This document shows positions 37,180-46,683 of a stretch of 64,000 bases of DNA, one piece after another; position 1 is the stretch's first letter; every line of letters begins with the position of its first letter. The stretch is from the NCBI RefSeq assembly GCF_000269805.1, contig NZ_JH711481.1, positions 1,126,838-1,190,837 on the forward strand, read 5' to 3'. Position numbers and translations under genes: made by a program. A model generated the notes under the pieces. The model saw nothing but the letters and a program-made list of their open reading frames with translations. It searched no databases and was not told the DNA's origin. This DNA is from Actinomyces massiliensis 4401292. GTDB taxonomy: Bacteria; Actinomycetota; Actinomycetes; Actinomycetales; Actinomycetaceae.

Positions 37180-38577
37180 GTGCGCAAGGCTCAGATCGCG
37201 GCGCTCACTGTCGCCACGCTCGCCGTCGCGAGTGCCTACTACGGGCTCGCCGACTCCCTCGACCTCGTTCCGGGGCCGCTGAGCGCGGCCTCCAGCTCCT
37301 ATCGTCCGCAGCCCTACCCCACGCCGTCGCCGCCGGCGGAGGAGTCGGGGACGCCGTCGGGGCTCGATGCCGATGCGCCGGCCCCCACGGCCGCGGCGCT
37401 GAACTCCATGGCCTCCACGCTGGCCTCGGATCCCATGGTCGGCAAGGGCACGACCGCCACCACCGTGATCGACGTCGCCACCGGCGAGACCCTGCTCGAC
37501 GTCAACGGGGGGAGCGCGCTCACGCCGGCATCGTCCAACAAGGTCCTCACCGCCTGGGCGGCGCTGTCGGCGCTCGGCCCCGATCACACGCTGACGACCA
37601 AGGCGGTCGTGTCGGGAGGAACCGTCACACTGGTCGGCGGCGGGGATGTGCTGCTGGCGGCCGACGCCGGAGATCCGAGCGCCACCGTGGGGCACGCGGG
37701 CCTGGGCGACCTCGCCCGCAGCACCGCCGAGGCCCTGAAGGACAAGGGCGTCACCAGCGTCAGCGTCGCCCTGGACGACACCCTGTTCACCGGCCCCAGC
37801 TGGAACAGCAGTTGGGAGGACGGCAATCAGGCCTGGGTCGCCCCGATCCAGCCGATCATGCTCGACGTCACCGCCCACTCCCACAGCGGCGCCTATCCGA
37901 GCGACCCCGCGATGGAGGCCGCGAAGGCCTTCTCCGACCAGCTCACGGCCGCGGGCGTCGCGGTGACGGGCGACGTCACACGGGGCGCCGCCTCCTCGGA
38001 CGCCTCCGAGCTCGCCTCCGTCGAGTCCGCGCCCCTGGCCGATGTCCTATCCGTATCCCTGAAGACCTCCGACAACACCATGACCGAGGTCGAGGGGCGC
38101 CTGGTCGCCATCGACGCGCACCGGGAGGCCACCTTCGAGGGGGCCACCGGGGCCGTGCTCGCCCAGCTGGGGACCGACGGTTTCGACACCACCGGCGTCA
38201 CCATGCTCGACTGCTCGGGATTGGCGCTGGGGGACAAGGTCTCCAGCCGGCTCCTGGCGCAGATCATCGCCCGATCCGCGGGCGCCGACGGCGGCACCGT
38301 CGGGCGGACGCTGCTCACCGACCTGCCCGTGGGGGCGCTGGACGGCACGCTGGGGGATCGGTTCGAGGGAGTCGGGGGCGCGGGGACCGTGCGCGCCAAG
38401 ACCGGGTCCCTGGGCACCACCGCATCCTTGACGGGGACGGTCGTGACCAAGGATGGGCGGCAGCTGGCCTTCGCGGTGATCGTCGACGACTTCGAGGACG
38501 GTGGTCTGACCTCGGCGCGCACGGCGATCGACAACGACTTCGTGATTCCACTGGCCGACTGCGGCTGCAGCGGCTGA
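37180..38577 (+). CDS. dacB: D-alanyl-D-alanine carboxypeptidase / endopeptidase (PBP4 type, peptidase S13)
   Basis: A 465-residue exported enzyme trimming peptidoglycan stem peptides. An N-terminal hydrophobic segment (AQIAALTVATLAVASAYYG) is a signal peptide or anchor. All three active-site motifs are present: SxxK at S118-K121 (PASSNKVL), SDN at 297-299 (TSDNTMTE), and KTG at 407-409 (AKTGSLG). GTG 37180 is preferred over the overlapping out-of-frame ATG at 37178; GGAGGA lies upstream. The frame is open far further upstream, but that region is repeat DNA and antisense ppa. Confidence 0.96.
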   Translation: MRKAQIAALTVATLAVASAYYGLADSLDLVPGPLSAASSSYRPQPYPTPSPPAEESGTPSGLDADAPAPTAAALNSMASTLASDPMVGKGTTATTVIDVATGETLLDVNGGSALTPASSNKVLTAWAALSALGPDHTLTTKAVVSGGTVTLVGGGDVLLAADAGDPSATVGHAGLGDLARSTAEALKDKGVTSVSVALDDTLFTGPSWNSSWEDGNQAWVAPIQPIMLDVTAHSHSGAYPSDPAMEAAKAFSDQLTAAGVAVTGDVTRGAASSDASELASVESAPLADVLSVSLKTSDNTMTEVEGRLVAIDAHREATFEGATGAVLAQLGTDGFDTTGVTMLDCSGLALGDKVSSRLLAQIIARSAGADGGTVGRTLLTDLPVGALDGTLGDRFEGVGGAGTVRAKTGSLGTTASLTGTVVTKDGRQLAFAVIVDDFEDGGLTSARTAIDNDFVIPLADCGCSG

Positions 38578-38653
38578 GGCGGCCGAGCCGAGACAGTCGA
38601 GCTGAGACAGCAGAAACAGCCGACATAGCCGAGGCGGCCGAGATGGTTACAGG

Positions 38654-39820
38654 ATGATCAGCGGGGACAATAGGCGGGTGAGCCCGAGTACCGCTTCCGC
38701 GCCGACCGCCGCCGACCTCGTCGACTGGGACGCCGCCGTGCGCCTGGCGCGCCTCGCCGTTCCCGCGGGTCCGCGTGTGCCCACGGCAACCCGCCGCGCG
38801 ACCGTCGCCCTGCTGCACCGCAGCATCGTCGGCGCTACGCCCTGGGCCGGCCGTATCACCGGTCTGCCCGATGCCGCCCGGCACGCGGCCGCGACGGCCG
38901 AGGTCCTGGTGGTGGACCGCACGGGCCTCATGACCGCCTCAGCGGCCTGGCTGCGCGGGCTCATGAGGAATATGGGGGATAGGGGTATCGCCGCTCCCGA
39001 CGTCGGTCGCGGCACGCGTGCACTCGCCACCGCCCACGTCGGCGCCGTCCTGGGATACATGTCCACCCGGCTCCTCGGCCAGGTCCTGCCCCCGCTCGGA
39101 GCCTCCGCCGGCACCCGACCCGGCGCCCGGCTGCTCCTGGTGGCGCCCAACGTTCTGGCGATCCGGCAGCGGCTCGACCTCGATGTCCTCGACCTGCCCG
39201 CCTGGATCACGCTCCACGAGGCCACGCATCTGATCCAGCTGAGCGCCGCGCCGTGGCTGGCCGAGCACCTTGTCGCTCAACTGGGCGCGGTCGTGCGCGG
39301 ACTCGTTGACGCGAGCCGGCGCACGGCTTCCGGCAGGGCGGAGCGGTGCGCCCGACTCGCCCGGGCCGCCGCACGTGCGCGGAGCGCGGATGGGCGCCCG
39401 TCCGAACCGGCCGCCCTCCTGCTCGGCGGTCTCCTCGAACCGTCCGAGCGGGCCGCGCTGGCGCGCGTCGTCGCGCTCCTGACGCTGCTGGAGGGGCATG
39501 CGGAAGCGGTCCTCGACGCCGTCGATCCCAGCCGTATGCCCTCGGTCCACCGGTTGCGCGCCGTGCTGGCCCGCACGCGCCGCGATGCCGGTGATGCCGG
39601 CGGCGTCGGGCCCGGGTCGGGCTCGGGGTCGCTGCTGCACCATATGATCGGCATGGAAGCCAAGGAGGCCCAGTACGCCGACGGCGCGGCCTTCGTGCGC
39701 GCGGTCGTGGCGCGGGTGGGCCATGCGGGACTCAATGCGGTGTGGGCCGCGCCGGATCATCTGCCCCGGCCGGGTGAGCTCGCCCGGCCCGATCAGTGGA
39801 TCGAGCGCCTCGGACTGTGA
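38654..39820 (+). CDS. Zinc-dependent metalloprotease, DUF2342 family
   Basis: A protein of up to 388 residues from a conserved actinobacterial family once linked by annotation to coenzyme F420. The motif LHEATHLIQLSAAPWLAEHL contains HEXXH (from about residue 188), the zinc site. The C-terminal part (HHMIGMEAKEAQY) is also conserved-looking. GTG 38678 is an alternative start. In many actinobacteria tilS follows this gene and precedes hpt; here only 102 bases separate it from hpt. The substrate is unknown. Confidence 0.88.
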   Translation: MISGDNRRVSPSTASAPTAADLVDWDAAVRLARLAVPAGPRVPTATRRATVALLHRSIVGATPWAGRITGLPDAARHAAATAEVLVVDRTGLMTASAAWLRGLMRNMGDRGIAAPDVGRGTRALATAHVGAVLGYMSTRLLGQVLPPLGASAGTRPGARLLLVAPNVLAIRQRLDLDVLDLPAWITLHEATHLIQLSAAPWLAEHLVAQLGAVVRGLVDASRRTASGRAERCARLARAAARARSADGRPSEPAALLLGGLLEPSERAALARVVALLTLLEGHAEAVLDAVDPSRMPSVHRLRAVLARTRRDAGDAGGVGPGSGSGSLLHHMIGMEAKEAQYADGAAFVRAVVARVGHAGLNAVWAAPDHLPRPGELARPDQWIERLGL

Positions 39821-39922
39821 TCTGACCGTGAAGGGCGAGGGCGGTCGCGTTATGGCAGGCTTGGCGGTGCCGGCAACCGCTTAGCACCGCTTACGACCGC
39901 TTACGCACATTGAGGAGCGCAC

Positions 39923-40477
39923 ATGGACGCCGCGGACATGGGACCCGACCTCGCGCAGGTCCTCATCACCGAGGAGCAGATCGCTCAACGCCTTGATGAG
40001 ATGGCCGCCCGGATCGATGCCGACTACGAGGGGCGGGACCTGCTGCTGGTCGGCGTGCTCAAGGGAGCGGTCTACGTCATGGCCGATCTCTCACGGCGTC
40101 TGCACCGCAGTGCGCCCATGGACTGGATGGCCGTGTCCTCCTACGGGTCTGGAACCAAGTCCAGTGGCGTGGTGCGCATCCTGAAGGATCTCGACACCGA
40201 CCTGACCGGTCGTCATGTCCTCATTGTGGAGGACATTATCGACTCCGGACTGACGCTGTCGTGGCTGGTGGGCAATCTGTCGAGCCGAGGGGCCGCCAGT
40301 GTTGAGATCGCGGCGCTCCTGCGCAAACCGGAAGCGGCCAAGGTGGAGGTGGACGTCAAGTACGTCGGCTTCGACATCCCCACCGAATTCGTTGTGGGCT
40401 ACGGGCTGGATTATGCCGAGGAGTACCGGAACCTCTCCTTCATCGGAACGCTGCGCCCCGAGGTGTACGGGGGCTGA
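39923..40477 (+). CDS. hpt: Hypoxanthine phosphoribosyltransferase
   Basis: A 184-residue purine-salvage enzyme that makes IMP or GMP from hypoxanthine or guanine and PRPP. The PRPP-binding loop is VLIVEDIIDSGLT, and LLVGVLKGAVYVMADL and the C-terminal FVVGYGLDYAEEYRNL are standard for the family. ATG 39923 has GAGGAG upstream. Its place before ftsH is conserved in actinobacteria; here an AIM24-like gene and two surface-protein genes lie between them. Confidence 0.97.
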   Translation: MDAADMGPDLAQVLITEEQIAQRLDEMAARIDADYEGRDLLLVGVLKGAVYVMADLSRRLHRSAPMDWMAVSSYGSGTKSSGVVRILKDLDTDLTGRHVLIVEDIIDSGLTLSWLVGNLSSRGAASVEIAALLRKPEAAKVEVDVKYVGFDIPTEFVVGYGLDYAEEYRNLSFIGTLRPEVYGG

Positions 40478-40505
40478 GCCCGCCGAGTCGGTCGAGGCCC
40501 TTGCG

Positions 40506-40571
40506 TCGAGATCGGTCCGCTTCCGCGTCGAGATCGGTCGTACTCCGCACCGAGATCGGTCCGGGGGGGGG
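40506..40571 (+). repeat. 22-bp repeat site 7 (three forward units) ending in a poly-G tract
   Basis: Units start at 40506, 40528 and 40550. The third breaks off in a run of nine G residues (40563-40571). No reverse units follow, so this site is half of the usual inverted structure. The remaining gap to 40760 holds no gene. Confidence 0.93.
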
Positions 40572-40760
40572 CGGGACCCGCCTGCGGCGGCCGTTCCTCT
40601 CCGGGGCTCAAGATCGCCGGGATCGCCGGGCGAGGGCGTGAGTGCTGTGGGTACTGCTGCCCAAGACGTGACGCCGTTCCCTCCGATACTCTGTGCATGG
40701 AAGATTCCATTTCTGAAGATTCCATCACAGTGACAGTGAAACAGTGAATTGGAGCCCCTT

Positions 40761-41429
40761 ATGCGCAGCCCCATCTTCGACCAGAACCACCGCGAGCAGG
40801 AGACCGGCCAGCGCTGGACGCTCCAGTCGGACAAGATGCTTCGCGTCGCTCTGGGCCCCGAGGTGCTCGCCGCTCAAGGCGCCATGGTTGCCTACCAGGG
40901 CGCCATGGACTTCTCCTACCAGGGCTCGAAGAACCTCAGCGGCATGCTCAAGAAGGCCGTGTCCGGGGAGGGAGGCAACCTCATGCGCGTGACCGGCCAG
41001 GGTGAGGTCTTCTTCGCCCGCGCCGCGCACAACGTCTTCCTCCTCCAGCTCGAGGGCGACGCCATCACCGTGAACACGCGCTCTCTGCTCGCCTTCGACG
41101 CCAACCTCGGCTACGACATCCGCCTCATCGGCAACGCCGGGATCCTCGCGGGCGGGCTGTTCAACCTCCTCGTCCAGGGGCAGGGGGTGGTCGCCGTCTC
41201 CTCCGACGGCCCGCCGATGCTCCTCGACTGCTCCCAGCAGCCCACCTTCGTCGACCCTCAGGCCGCGGTCTGCTGGTCCGCGAACCTTCAGCCGCAGGTC
41301 AAGAGCACCTTCAAGATGGGCTCTCTCATCGGCCGGGGCTCGGGGGAGTCCTTCCAGCTGGGCTTCCACGGCCCGGGCTTCGTCGTCGTCCAGCCGAGCG
41401 AGGGACAGCCGGTCGTCGCCGCCTCCTGA
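40761..41429 (+). CDS. AIM24-family protein
   Basis: A 222-residue protein without signal peptide or transmembrane segments. It has the beta-rich AIM24 pattern: WTLQSDKMLRVALGPEVLAA near the N-terminus, repeated glycine-rich turns (VTGQGEVFFARAAHNVFLLQ), LLAFDANLGYDIRLIG and FNLLVQGQGVVAV. ATG 40761 has GGAG six bases upstream. Bacterial members are of unknown function; the name comes from a yeast mitochondrial factor. Confidence 0.88.
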   Translation: MRSPIFDQNHREQETGQRWTLQSDKMLRVALGPEVLAAQGAMVAYQGAMDFSYQGSKNLSGMLKKAVSGEGGNLMRVTGQGEVFFARAAHNVFLLQLEGDAITVNTRSLLAFDANLGYDIRLIGNAGILAGGLFNLLVQGQGVVAVSSDGPPMLLDCSQQPTFVDPQAAVCWSANLQPQVKSTFKMGSLIGRGSGESFQLGFHGPGFVVVQPSEGQPVVAAS

Positions 41430-41838
41430 GTCCGCCGGGCCTTGAGGCTGTCCGCCGCGGCGGTCTAGGACTGTTGCTGACGGGATAAGGGTCCGCGTGA
41501 TTCCGCCGTTGTGGGCCGCTGACCGATCTTGATGCCTGGTTCTAAGCCACCGCGATTGGCAGGGCGGGGCAGCCCGGCCGGCGCTGGACGCTCCAGACGG
41601 CGTGAGGCGAACCTGAGGCGAACTGCACTGTGATGTTCTTGCAACCTCGGGTACAGTACTGCAGCATGTGGTCCCGTCGTGGCGTCCCGGCCATGATATA
41701 AGGGCGACCACCCATCCCATCCCCGATTCCCCGATGCTCCGCCGCCGTTTACTACTGCTACCAGCTCTACCTTCTCTACCTACCTTCCAGTTCTTCCACT
41801 GCTTTTCGCAGCAACCACGACCGCAAAGGAGAGGCCTT
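41430..41838. other. Intergenic region before the first LAXTG surface protein
   Basis: These 409 bases hold no supported gene. The second half is less GC-rich and contains a long C/T-rich tract (about 41740-41815), so it may be a promoter with an untranslated leader. AAAGGAGAGG (41825-41834) is the ribosome site of the next gene. Confidence 0.5.
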
Positions 41839-42663
41839 ATGATCCGTCATTTCGCTTCCCTCGCTGCGGTTCTCGCTGCTCTCGCGCTCGTGGCTGCACC
41901 CGAGCAGGCATTTGCCGCCGATGTCGCCGACGACACTCGAGGCGCCGCTTCCGAGCCGGTTCAGACCGCATCTGATTCCGCTGATTCCTCCCAGGTCGTG
42001 GCCTCCGAGCCGGTGCAGCCAGTACAGCCGGCGCAGGCTTCTGCGGCGGGGCAGGCAGGGCAGGCGGGGCATGGCCTCGGAACGCTTCCCACGTCCTCCT
42101 TCGCCCTGGAGTTCGACCCTTCCAATGACGACGGGAGCGGGGAGGCCCGCCCCGAGGGGCTGGCTCCTGATGACGAGACGGTGGATCCCGGCGACGAGAC
42201 GCCTTCTCCTCCCGAGCAGCCCGAGCTCCCCGAGCCCGATCAGACATCGAGCCCGGCACCGCCGGCGGAGGAGGCTCCCGCGGCGCCGTCCGACATGCCG
42301 TCGGCTTCGGAGGAGACGCCCGAGTCGTCATCATCGAGCGAGGCCGATCCGGAGGAGACCCCCGCGCCCACGTCTTCGTCTTCGGGCTCGCCGTCGTCGG
42401 GGAGCGCCCCGACCTCCTCGTCCAGGACCTACGGATCGGATCCGGGCTACACGAGCGATTCGTCCTGGGAGGATGAGGGCTCCCAGTCCGATGCGTCGGC
42501 CAGCTCCGCCGTCGTCGCTCAGGACTCGTCGACCCGCACCATCGGTGGTCTGCTGGCCTTCACCGGCGCGGGTGCAGCACTCGTCCTGGCGGCACTGACC
42601 CTCCTGGCCCTCGGTCTGCTCATGCTGTGGCGCAGTCGGGTCGAGGAGCAGGCGCTTTTCTGA
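41839..42663 (+). CDS. Secreted acidic surface protein with LAFTG (LAXTG) sorting signal
   Basis: A 274-residue exported protein. The signal peptide (HFASLAAVLAALALVAAP, cleavage near AFAADV) is followed by an unstructured region rich in Ser, Pro, Glu and Asp (about 28-230). The C-terminus has LAFTG at 239-243, a hydrophobic helix and RSR. LAXTG is the motif recognised by class E sortases of actinobacteria, so cell-wall anchoring is likely. No enzymatic domain is visible; it may be a stalk or spacer. ATG 41839 has a strong ribosome site. Confidence 0.82.
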   Translation: MIRHFASLAAVLAALALVAAPEQAFAADVADDTRGAASEPVQTASDSADSSQVVASEPVQPVQPAQASAAGQAGQAGHGLGTLPTSSFALEFDPSNDDGSGEARPEGLAPDDETVDPGDETPSPPEQPELPEPDQTSSPAPPAEEAPAAPSDMPSASEETPESSSSSEADPEETPAPTSSSSGSPSSGSAPTSSSRTYGSDPGYTSDSSWEDEGSQSDASASSAVVAQDSSTRTIGGLLAFTGAGAALVLAALTLLALGLLMLWRSRVEEQALF

Positions 42664-42924
42664 GGTTCTCAGGGCTTTTCATGAGGCCAGGGCGCTGCGT
42701 CGATGCCGCCGCCGTCCCAGCCGTCCGCGTGCCGCCGGTATGGCGGAGGCGCATCAATGCCGCTCTTCAGCGCCGCCCCTTCAGCGCCGCTCTGAGGATC
42801 GCGCCCAACTCGTTATCGTTTCGTGATCTGCGGTAGACTAGTATTGCGTGCAACCCCATATCCCGCACGCACGGTAGTCTCGCCCTGGCGTCCGCCGTCC
42901 TTTGTGTTGAAGAGAAGAACTGTT

Positions 42925-44190
42925 GTGATCACTCGTCATGTTCCCGCCGCCACTGGGCTGACAGCCCTGGCTCTGGTTCTGACGCTCAGCGGCGCCCCGG
43001 CCGCGGCTCAGGAGACCAGTACGGCAGTGGCGCAGCCCGTGGTCGTCACGCCCAGTGCTACCGCCTCTCAGTTCGCCACCGTCGACGAGCTCATGGCCGC
43101 CCCCGGACTGGGGCAGACGGCGAGCACGAGCGGTCACGTCCGCGCGGATGACGGGGCCGGAATGACGTACTCCGTTCAGAGCTCGAACGTCTCGGGCATC
43201 CGCGGCAACATCGCGGTGCCCACGGCCGACGGCCAGTGGGCCGTGCCGACCGGCTTCGATGAGCATCCCAGCACCCGCTCCGATGCGACGGCCGTCGAGG
43301 ACGAGATCACCCGGGCGCAGAGCTTCGTCAACGCGGGCGCCGGTCTCATCCAGGACGACGTCCGCCCCTCCCCGCTGACCAGCAGTGGGGTGGTTCACTC
43401 CTCCCAGACGGCCCCCTATCCGATCACGGACGCCTCCTTCGTGGGCATGACCCTCATGGGCTGGGACTACTCGCACACCACCTACGTCGCCGATGAGAAC
43501 ACGCGCGTCGGTTCATGGGTCGATTTCGGCCAGACCGCCGGCTCGGAGCTGGGGCAGTCCCATGCTCTCGCGCGCTGGTTCTACACTCACGGCGACCTGT
43601 GGCTCAACACGGATGACGAGTACCAGCGCGGAGACATCCTCTTCTTCTCCAAGCAGTCCCCGGGGGGCGCGGGCACCACCGGCGACTACTTCGCGAACGT
43701 CTACCACTCGGCGATCTACCTGGGCGGCGGCATGATCGCCCACGCGTCGGACTCCGGGACGGGCGTGGTCGTCGAGTCGTTGTCGAGCGCGCTCAAGCAG
43801 GACCTCTCGCTGGTCGCCCGCCCCTCCTGGCAGGCCGCTCCGGCGTCGAGCCTGCCGGAGACTCCGGCTCCTGGAACGTCCGAGCCGGGTGTCGAGGCCT
43901 CCGAGCCCGCGCCGGCGAACCCGGCGCCCCATCAGAACGAGGCGCCTGCAGCGCCGGGGCCGAGTTCGGACGACGCCACCATCGCAATCGAGGACAGCGT
44001 TCCCGGGGAGTCCGCGTCCACGGAGTCCAAGGACGTCATTGTCGTGGCGGACCCGCCCTCGCACCGTCGTGACGGACTGCTGGCCTCCACCGGCGGAGTC
44101 GGCGGAGTGGCTGCCCTGGTCGCAACCGCCCTCCTGGGAATCGGAGCGCTGCTGAGGGTGCGGCGTCGCTCCGGCGAGCACAAGGCCTGA
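42925..44190 (+). CDS. Secreted NlpC/P60-like surface protein with LASTG sorting signal; catalytic Cys absent
   Basis: A 421-residue exported protein starting at GTG 42925 (VITRHVPAATGLTALALVLT, signal cleavage near PAAAQE). The middle domain resembles NlpC/P60: RGDILFFSKQSPGG and VYHSAIYLGGGMIAHA match the second half, including the His. Where active enzymes have DCSGF, this protein has TDASFVG, so the nucleophile Cys appears to be Ala. It may bind rather than cut peptidoglycan. The C-terminus has LASTG at 386-390, hydrophobic helix and RRR, again 36 residues from the end as in the upstream neighbour. A separate catalytic family cannot be excluded. Confidence 0.78.
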   Translation: MITRHVPAATGLTALALVLTLSGAPAAAQETSTAVAQPVVVTPSATASQFATVDELMAAPGLGQTASTSGHVRADDGAGMTYSVQSSNVSGIRGNIAVPTADGQWAVPTGFDEHPSTRSDATAVEDEITRAQSFVNAGAGLIQDDVRPSPLTSSGVVHSSQTAPYPITDASFVGMTLMGWDYSHTTYVADENTRVGSWVDFGQTAGSELGQSHALARWFYTHGDLWLNTDDEYQRGDILFFSKQSPGGAGTTGDYFANVYHSAIYLGGGMIAHASDSGTGVVVESLSSALKQDLSLVARPSWQAAPASSLPETPAPGTSEPGVEASEPAPANPAPHQNEAPAAPGPSSDDATIAIEDSVPGESASTESKDVIVVADPPSHRRDGLLASTGGVGGVAALVATALLGIGALLRVRRRSGEHKA

Positions 44191-44216
44191 CCGGTATCCG
44201 CCTCGGACCTGCACGC

Positions 44217-44247
44217 CTGCCGCGAACGGTGACCGTCCTCGCGGCAG
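44217..44247 (+). terminator. Hairpin terminator after the LASTG protein gene
   Basis: CTGCCGCGA (44217-44225) pairs with TCGCGGCAG (44239-44247); the loop can form an additional small stem. It ends shortly before the ftsH promoter region. Confidence 0.65.
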
Positions 44248-44304
44248 AAAGCGGTCCTTGTCGGCTAACGTCGGGGAATCGGACGCGCGAAGGGACCAAC
44301 GCCG

Positions 44305-46683
44305 ATGAAAGTACCCGGTCAGACCGGACAGAACCGCCCGAACAACCGACCCGAGAAGAAGGGTGACAAGGGCGGCTCCAAGCAGGGGGATAAGAAGCGC
44401 CGCAGCCCGCTCGGCAGCCCCCTGCTATGGGTTGCGCCCATTATCCTGATCGCGCTGCTCGTCTGGGCACTGGTGTCGGGGCTGGGCGGATACCACAGCA
44501 TCGATACCTCAGAGGGTCTGGCGATCCTCAGGGACCAGGCCGGGACCGTCAAGTCCGTCACGGTGATCGACGGGAATCAGCGCGTCGAGCTCGAGCTGAC
44601 CGAGAGCTACACCACGGTGCCCTCCGAGCCCGGGGAGACCGGCAAGCCGGTGGGCAAGAAGGTCCAGTTCAACTACACCGAGGCCCAGTCGGTCCAGGTT
44701 GACGAGCTGGTCCAGGCGGCCGCCCCGTCGGGCGGCTTCAACTCGGTCGTCCCGACGGCGAGCTGGTGGTCCTCCATGCTCCAGCTGATGCTTCCGATGG
44801 CGCTCTTCCTGGGAGTCATGTGGTGGCTGGTCGGGCGCATGAGCGGCGGCCGCGGCGGGGCCATGGGCTTCGGCCGGTCCAAGGCGAAGGTGGGGCAGAA
44901 GGAGATGCCCGACGTCACCTTCGACGACGTCGCCGGAGAGGACGAAGCCGTCGAGGAGCTCGAGGAGATCCGCGAGTTCCTTTCCGAGCCCGAGAAGTTC
45001 CAGGCCGTGGGCGCCAAGATCCCCAAGGGCGTCCTGCTGTACGGTCCGCCCGGAACCGGCAAGACGCTGCTGGCCCGGGCGGTGGCCGGAGAGGCGGGCG
45101 TGCCCTTCTTCTCCATGTCCGGCTCGGAGTTCGTCGAGATGTTCGTTGGCGTGGGTGCTTCGCGCGTGCGCGACCTGTTCGAGCAGGCCAAGGAGAATGC
45201 CCCCGCCATCATCTTCGTCGATGAGATCGACGCCGTCGGGCGTCACCGCGGTTCCGGCATGGGCGGGGGTCACGACGAGCGCGAGCAGACTCTCAACCAG
45301 CTGCTGGTCGAGATGGACGGCTTCGACGCCAACACCAACGTCATTCTCATCGCCGCCACCAACCGCCCCGATGTGCTCGACCCGGCGCTGCTGCGCCCCG
45401 GGCGCTTCGACCGGCAGGTGAGCGTCGAGGCCCCCGATATGGCGGGCCGCTCCGCCATCCTGCGCGTGCACGCCAAGGGCAAGCCCATGACCCGCGACGT
45501 CGACCTCGACCTGGTCGCCAAGCGCACACCGGGCTTCACCGGTGCGGACCTGGCCAATGTCCTCAACGAGGCCGCACTGCTCACCGCTCGTTCCAACGCC
45601 CAGCTCATCGACAACCGCGCCCTGGACGAGGCCATCGACCGCGTCATCGCCGGCCCCCAGAAGCGCACCCGGGTCATGAACGACCACGAGAAGGCCGTCA
45701 CCGCCTACCACGAGGCCGGTCACGCCCTGTGCGCCGCCGCCGGGGCCTACTCGGACCCGGTCACCAAGGTGACGATCCTGCCGCGAGGGAAGGCCCTGGG
45801 CTACACCATGGTCATGCCCAGTGACGACAAGTACTCCACGACCCGCAACGAGCTGCTCGATCAGCTCGTCTACGCCATGGGCGGGCGAGCCGCCGAAGAG
45901 CTCGTCTTCCGCGACCCCACTACCGGCGCCTCCAACGACATCGAGAAGGCCACGGGCACCGCCCGCAAGATGGTGACCGACTTCGGCATGACCCGCACGG
46001 TCGGCGCTGTCAAGCTCGGGACCACCGAGAATGAGACGGTCCTGGGGTTGTCCGCCACCAGCCGCGACTTCTCCGAGGACGTCGCCGCGACCGTTGATGC
46101 CGAGGTGCGCGCTCTCATGGACGCCGCCCACCGCGAGGCATGGGAGATCCTGACCCGCAACCACGCCGTCCTGGAGGACCTGGCCAGCCAGCTGCTGGAG
46201 AAGGAGACGCTGCTGGAGAAGGACCTCGAGCGCATCTTCGCCCCTGTCATCAAGCAGCCCGAGCGTCCGCTGTGGCGGGCCGACGACACCCTGGTGGTGG
46301 AGGAGGCCGTGGCCGCCTCCGACTTCCCCGCAGCTGCCAAGGCGTTCTCCCGGAACGGCGAGGAGCGGGAAGGCGACGAGGAGCGGAACTCCGCCGAGGG
46401 CGGCGGTGCCGGTAGCTCCGACGGCGCGGATGATGCTGGGGGCCAGGTCGTGACCGGCGGCAACGGTGTCGACGACGACAACGCCCGCGACAGGGGCTCC
46501 GAGGACCGGGATGGCTCCGGGGACTCGGCCGGTGACGGGGGCTCCGAGGGGTCCGACGATGCAGGGGGCTCCGAGGACCGGGATGGCTCCGGGGACTCGG
46601 CCGGTGACGGGGGCTCCGAGGGGTCCGACGATGCAGGGGGCTCCGAGGACCGGGATGATGCCGCGGGGGACGCCGAGTCGTGA
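44305..46683 (+). CDS. ftsH: ATP-dependent zinc metalloprotease FtsH with repetitive acidic tail
   Basis: A 792-residue membrane protease that degrades membrane and regulatory proteins. Helices [18 protein letters not shown] and [20 protein letters not shown] flank the periplasmic-side domain. The AAA module has GPPGTGKT (247-254) and a Walker [12 protein letters not shown]; the zinc site is HEAGH (469-473). After about residue 680 the protein becomes an acidic Gly/Ser/Asp/Glu tail with 24-residue repeats, longer than in typical FtsH. The stop overlaps the folE start (GTGA). Confidence 0.97.
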   Translation: MKVPGQTGQNRPNNRPEKKGDKGGSKQGDKKRRSPLGSPLLWVAPIILIALLVWALVSGLGGYHSIDTSEGLAILRDQAGTVKSVTVIDGNQRVELELTESYTTVPSEPGETGKPVGKKVQFNYTEAQSVQVDELVQAAAPSGGFNSVVPTASWWSSMLQLMLPMALFLGVMWWLVGRMSGGRGGAMGFGRSKAKVGQKEMPDVTFDDVAGEDEAVEELEEIREFLSEPEKFQAVGAKIPKGVLLYGPPGTGKTLLARAVAGEAGVPFFSMSGSEFVEMFVGVGASRVRDLFEQAKENAPAIIFVDEIDAVGRHRGSGMGGGHDEREQTLNQLLVEMDGFDANTNVILIAATNRPDVLDPALLRPGRFDRQVSVEAPDMAGRSAILRVHAKGKPMTRDVDLDLVAKRTPGFTGADLANVLNEAALLTARSNAQLIDNRALDEAIDRVIAGPQKRTRVMNDHEKAVTAYHEAGHALCAAAGAYSDPVTKVTILPRGKALGYTMVMPSDDKYSTTRNELLDQLVYAMGGRAAEELVFRDPTTGASNDIEKATGTARKMVTDFGMTRTVGAVKLGTTENETVLGLSATSRDFSEDVAATVDAEVRALMDAAHREAWEILTRNHAVLEDLASQLLEKETLLEKDLERIFAPVIKQPERPLWRADDTLVVEEAVAASDFPAAAKAFSRNGEEREGDEERNSAEGGGAGSSDGADDAGGQVVTGGNGVDDDNARDRGSEDRDGSGDSAGDGGSEGSDDAGGSEDRDGSGDSAGDGGSEGSDDAGGSEDRDDAAGDAES
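46495..46655 (+). repeat. 72-bp in-frame repeat at the ftsH 3' end
   Basis: Units begin at 46495, 46567 and (partial) 46639. Each encodes 24 residues of Gly/Ser/Glu/Asp/Arg sequence such as [16 protein letters not shown]. The copies are essentially identical, so length is likely to vary between strains. Confidence 0.95.
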
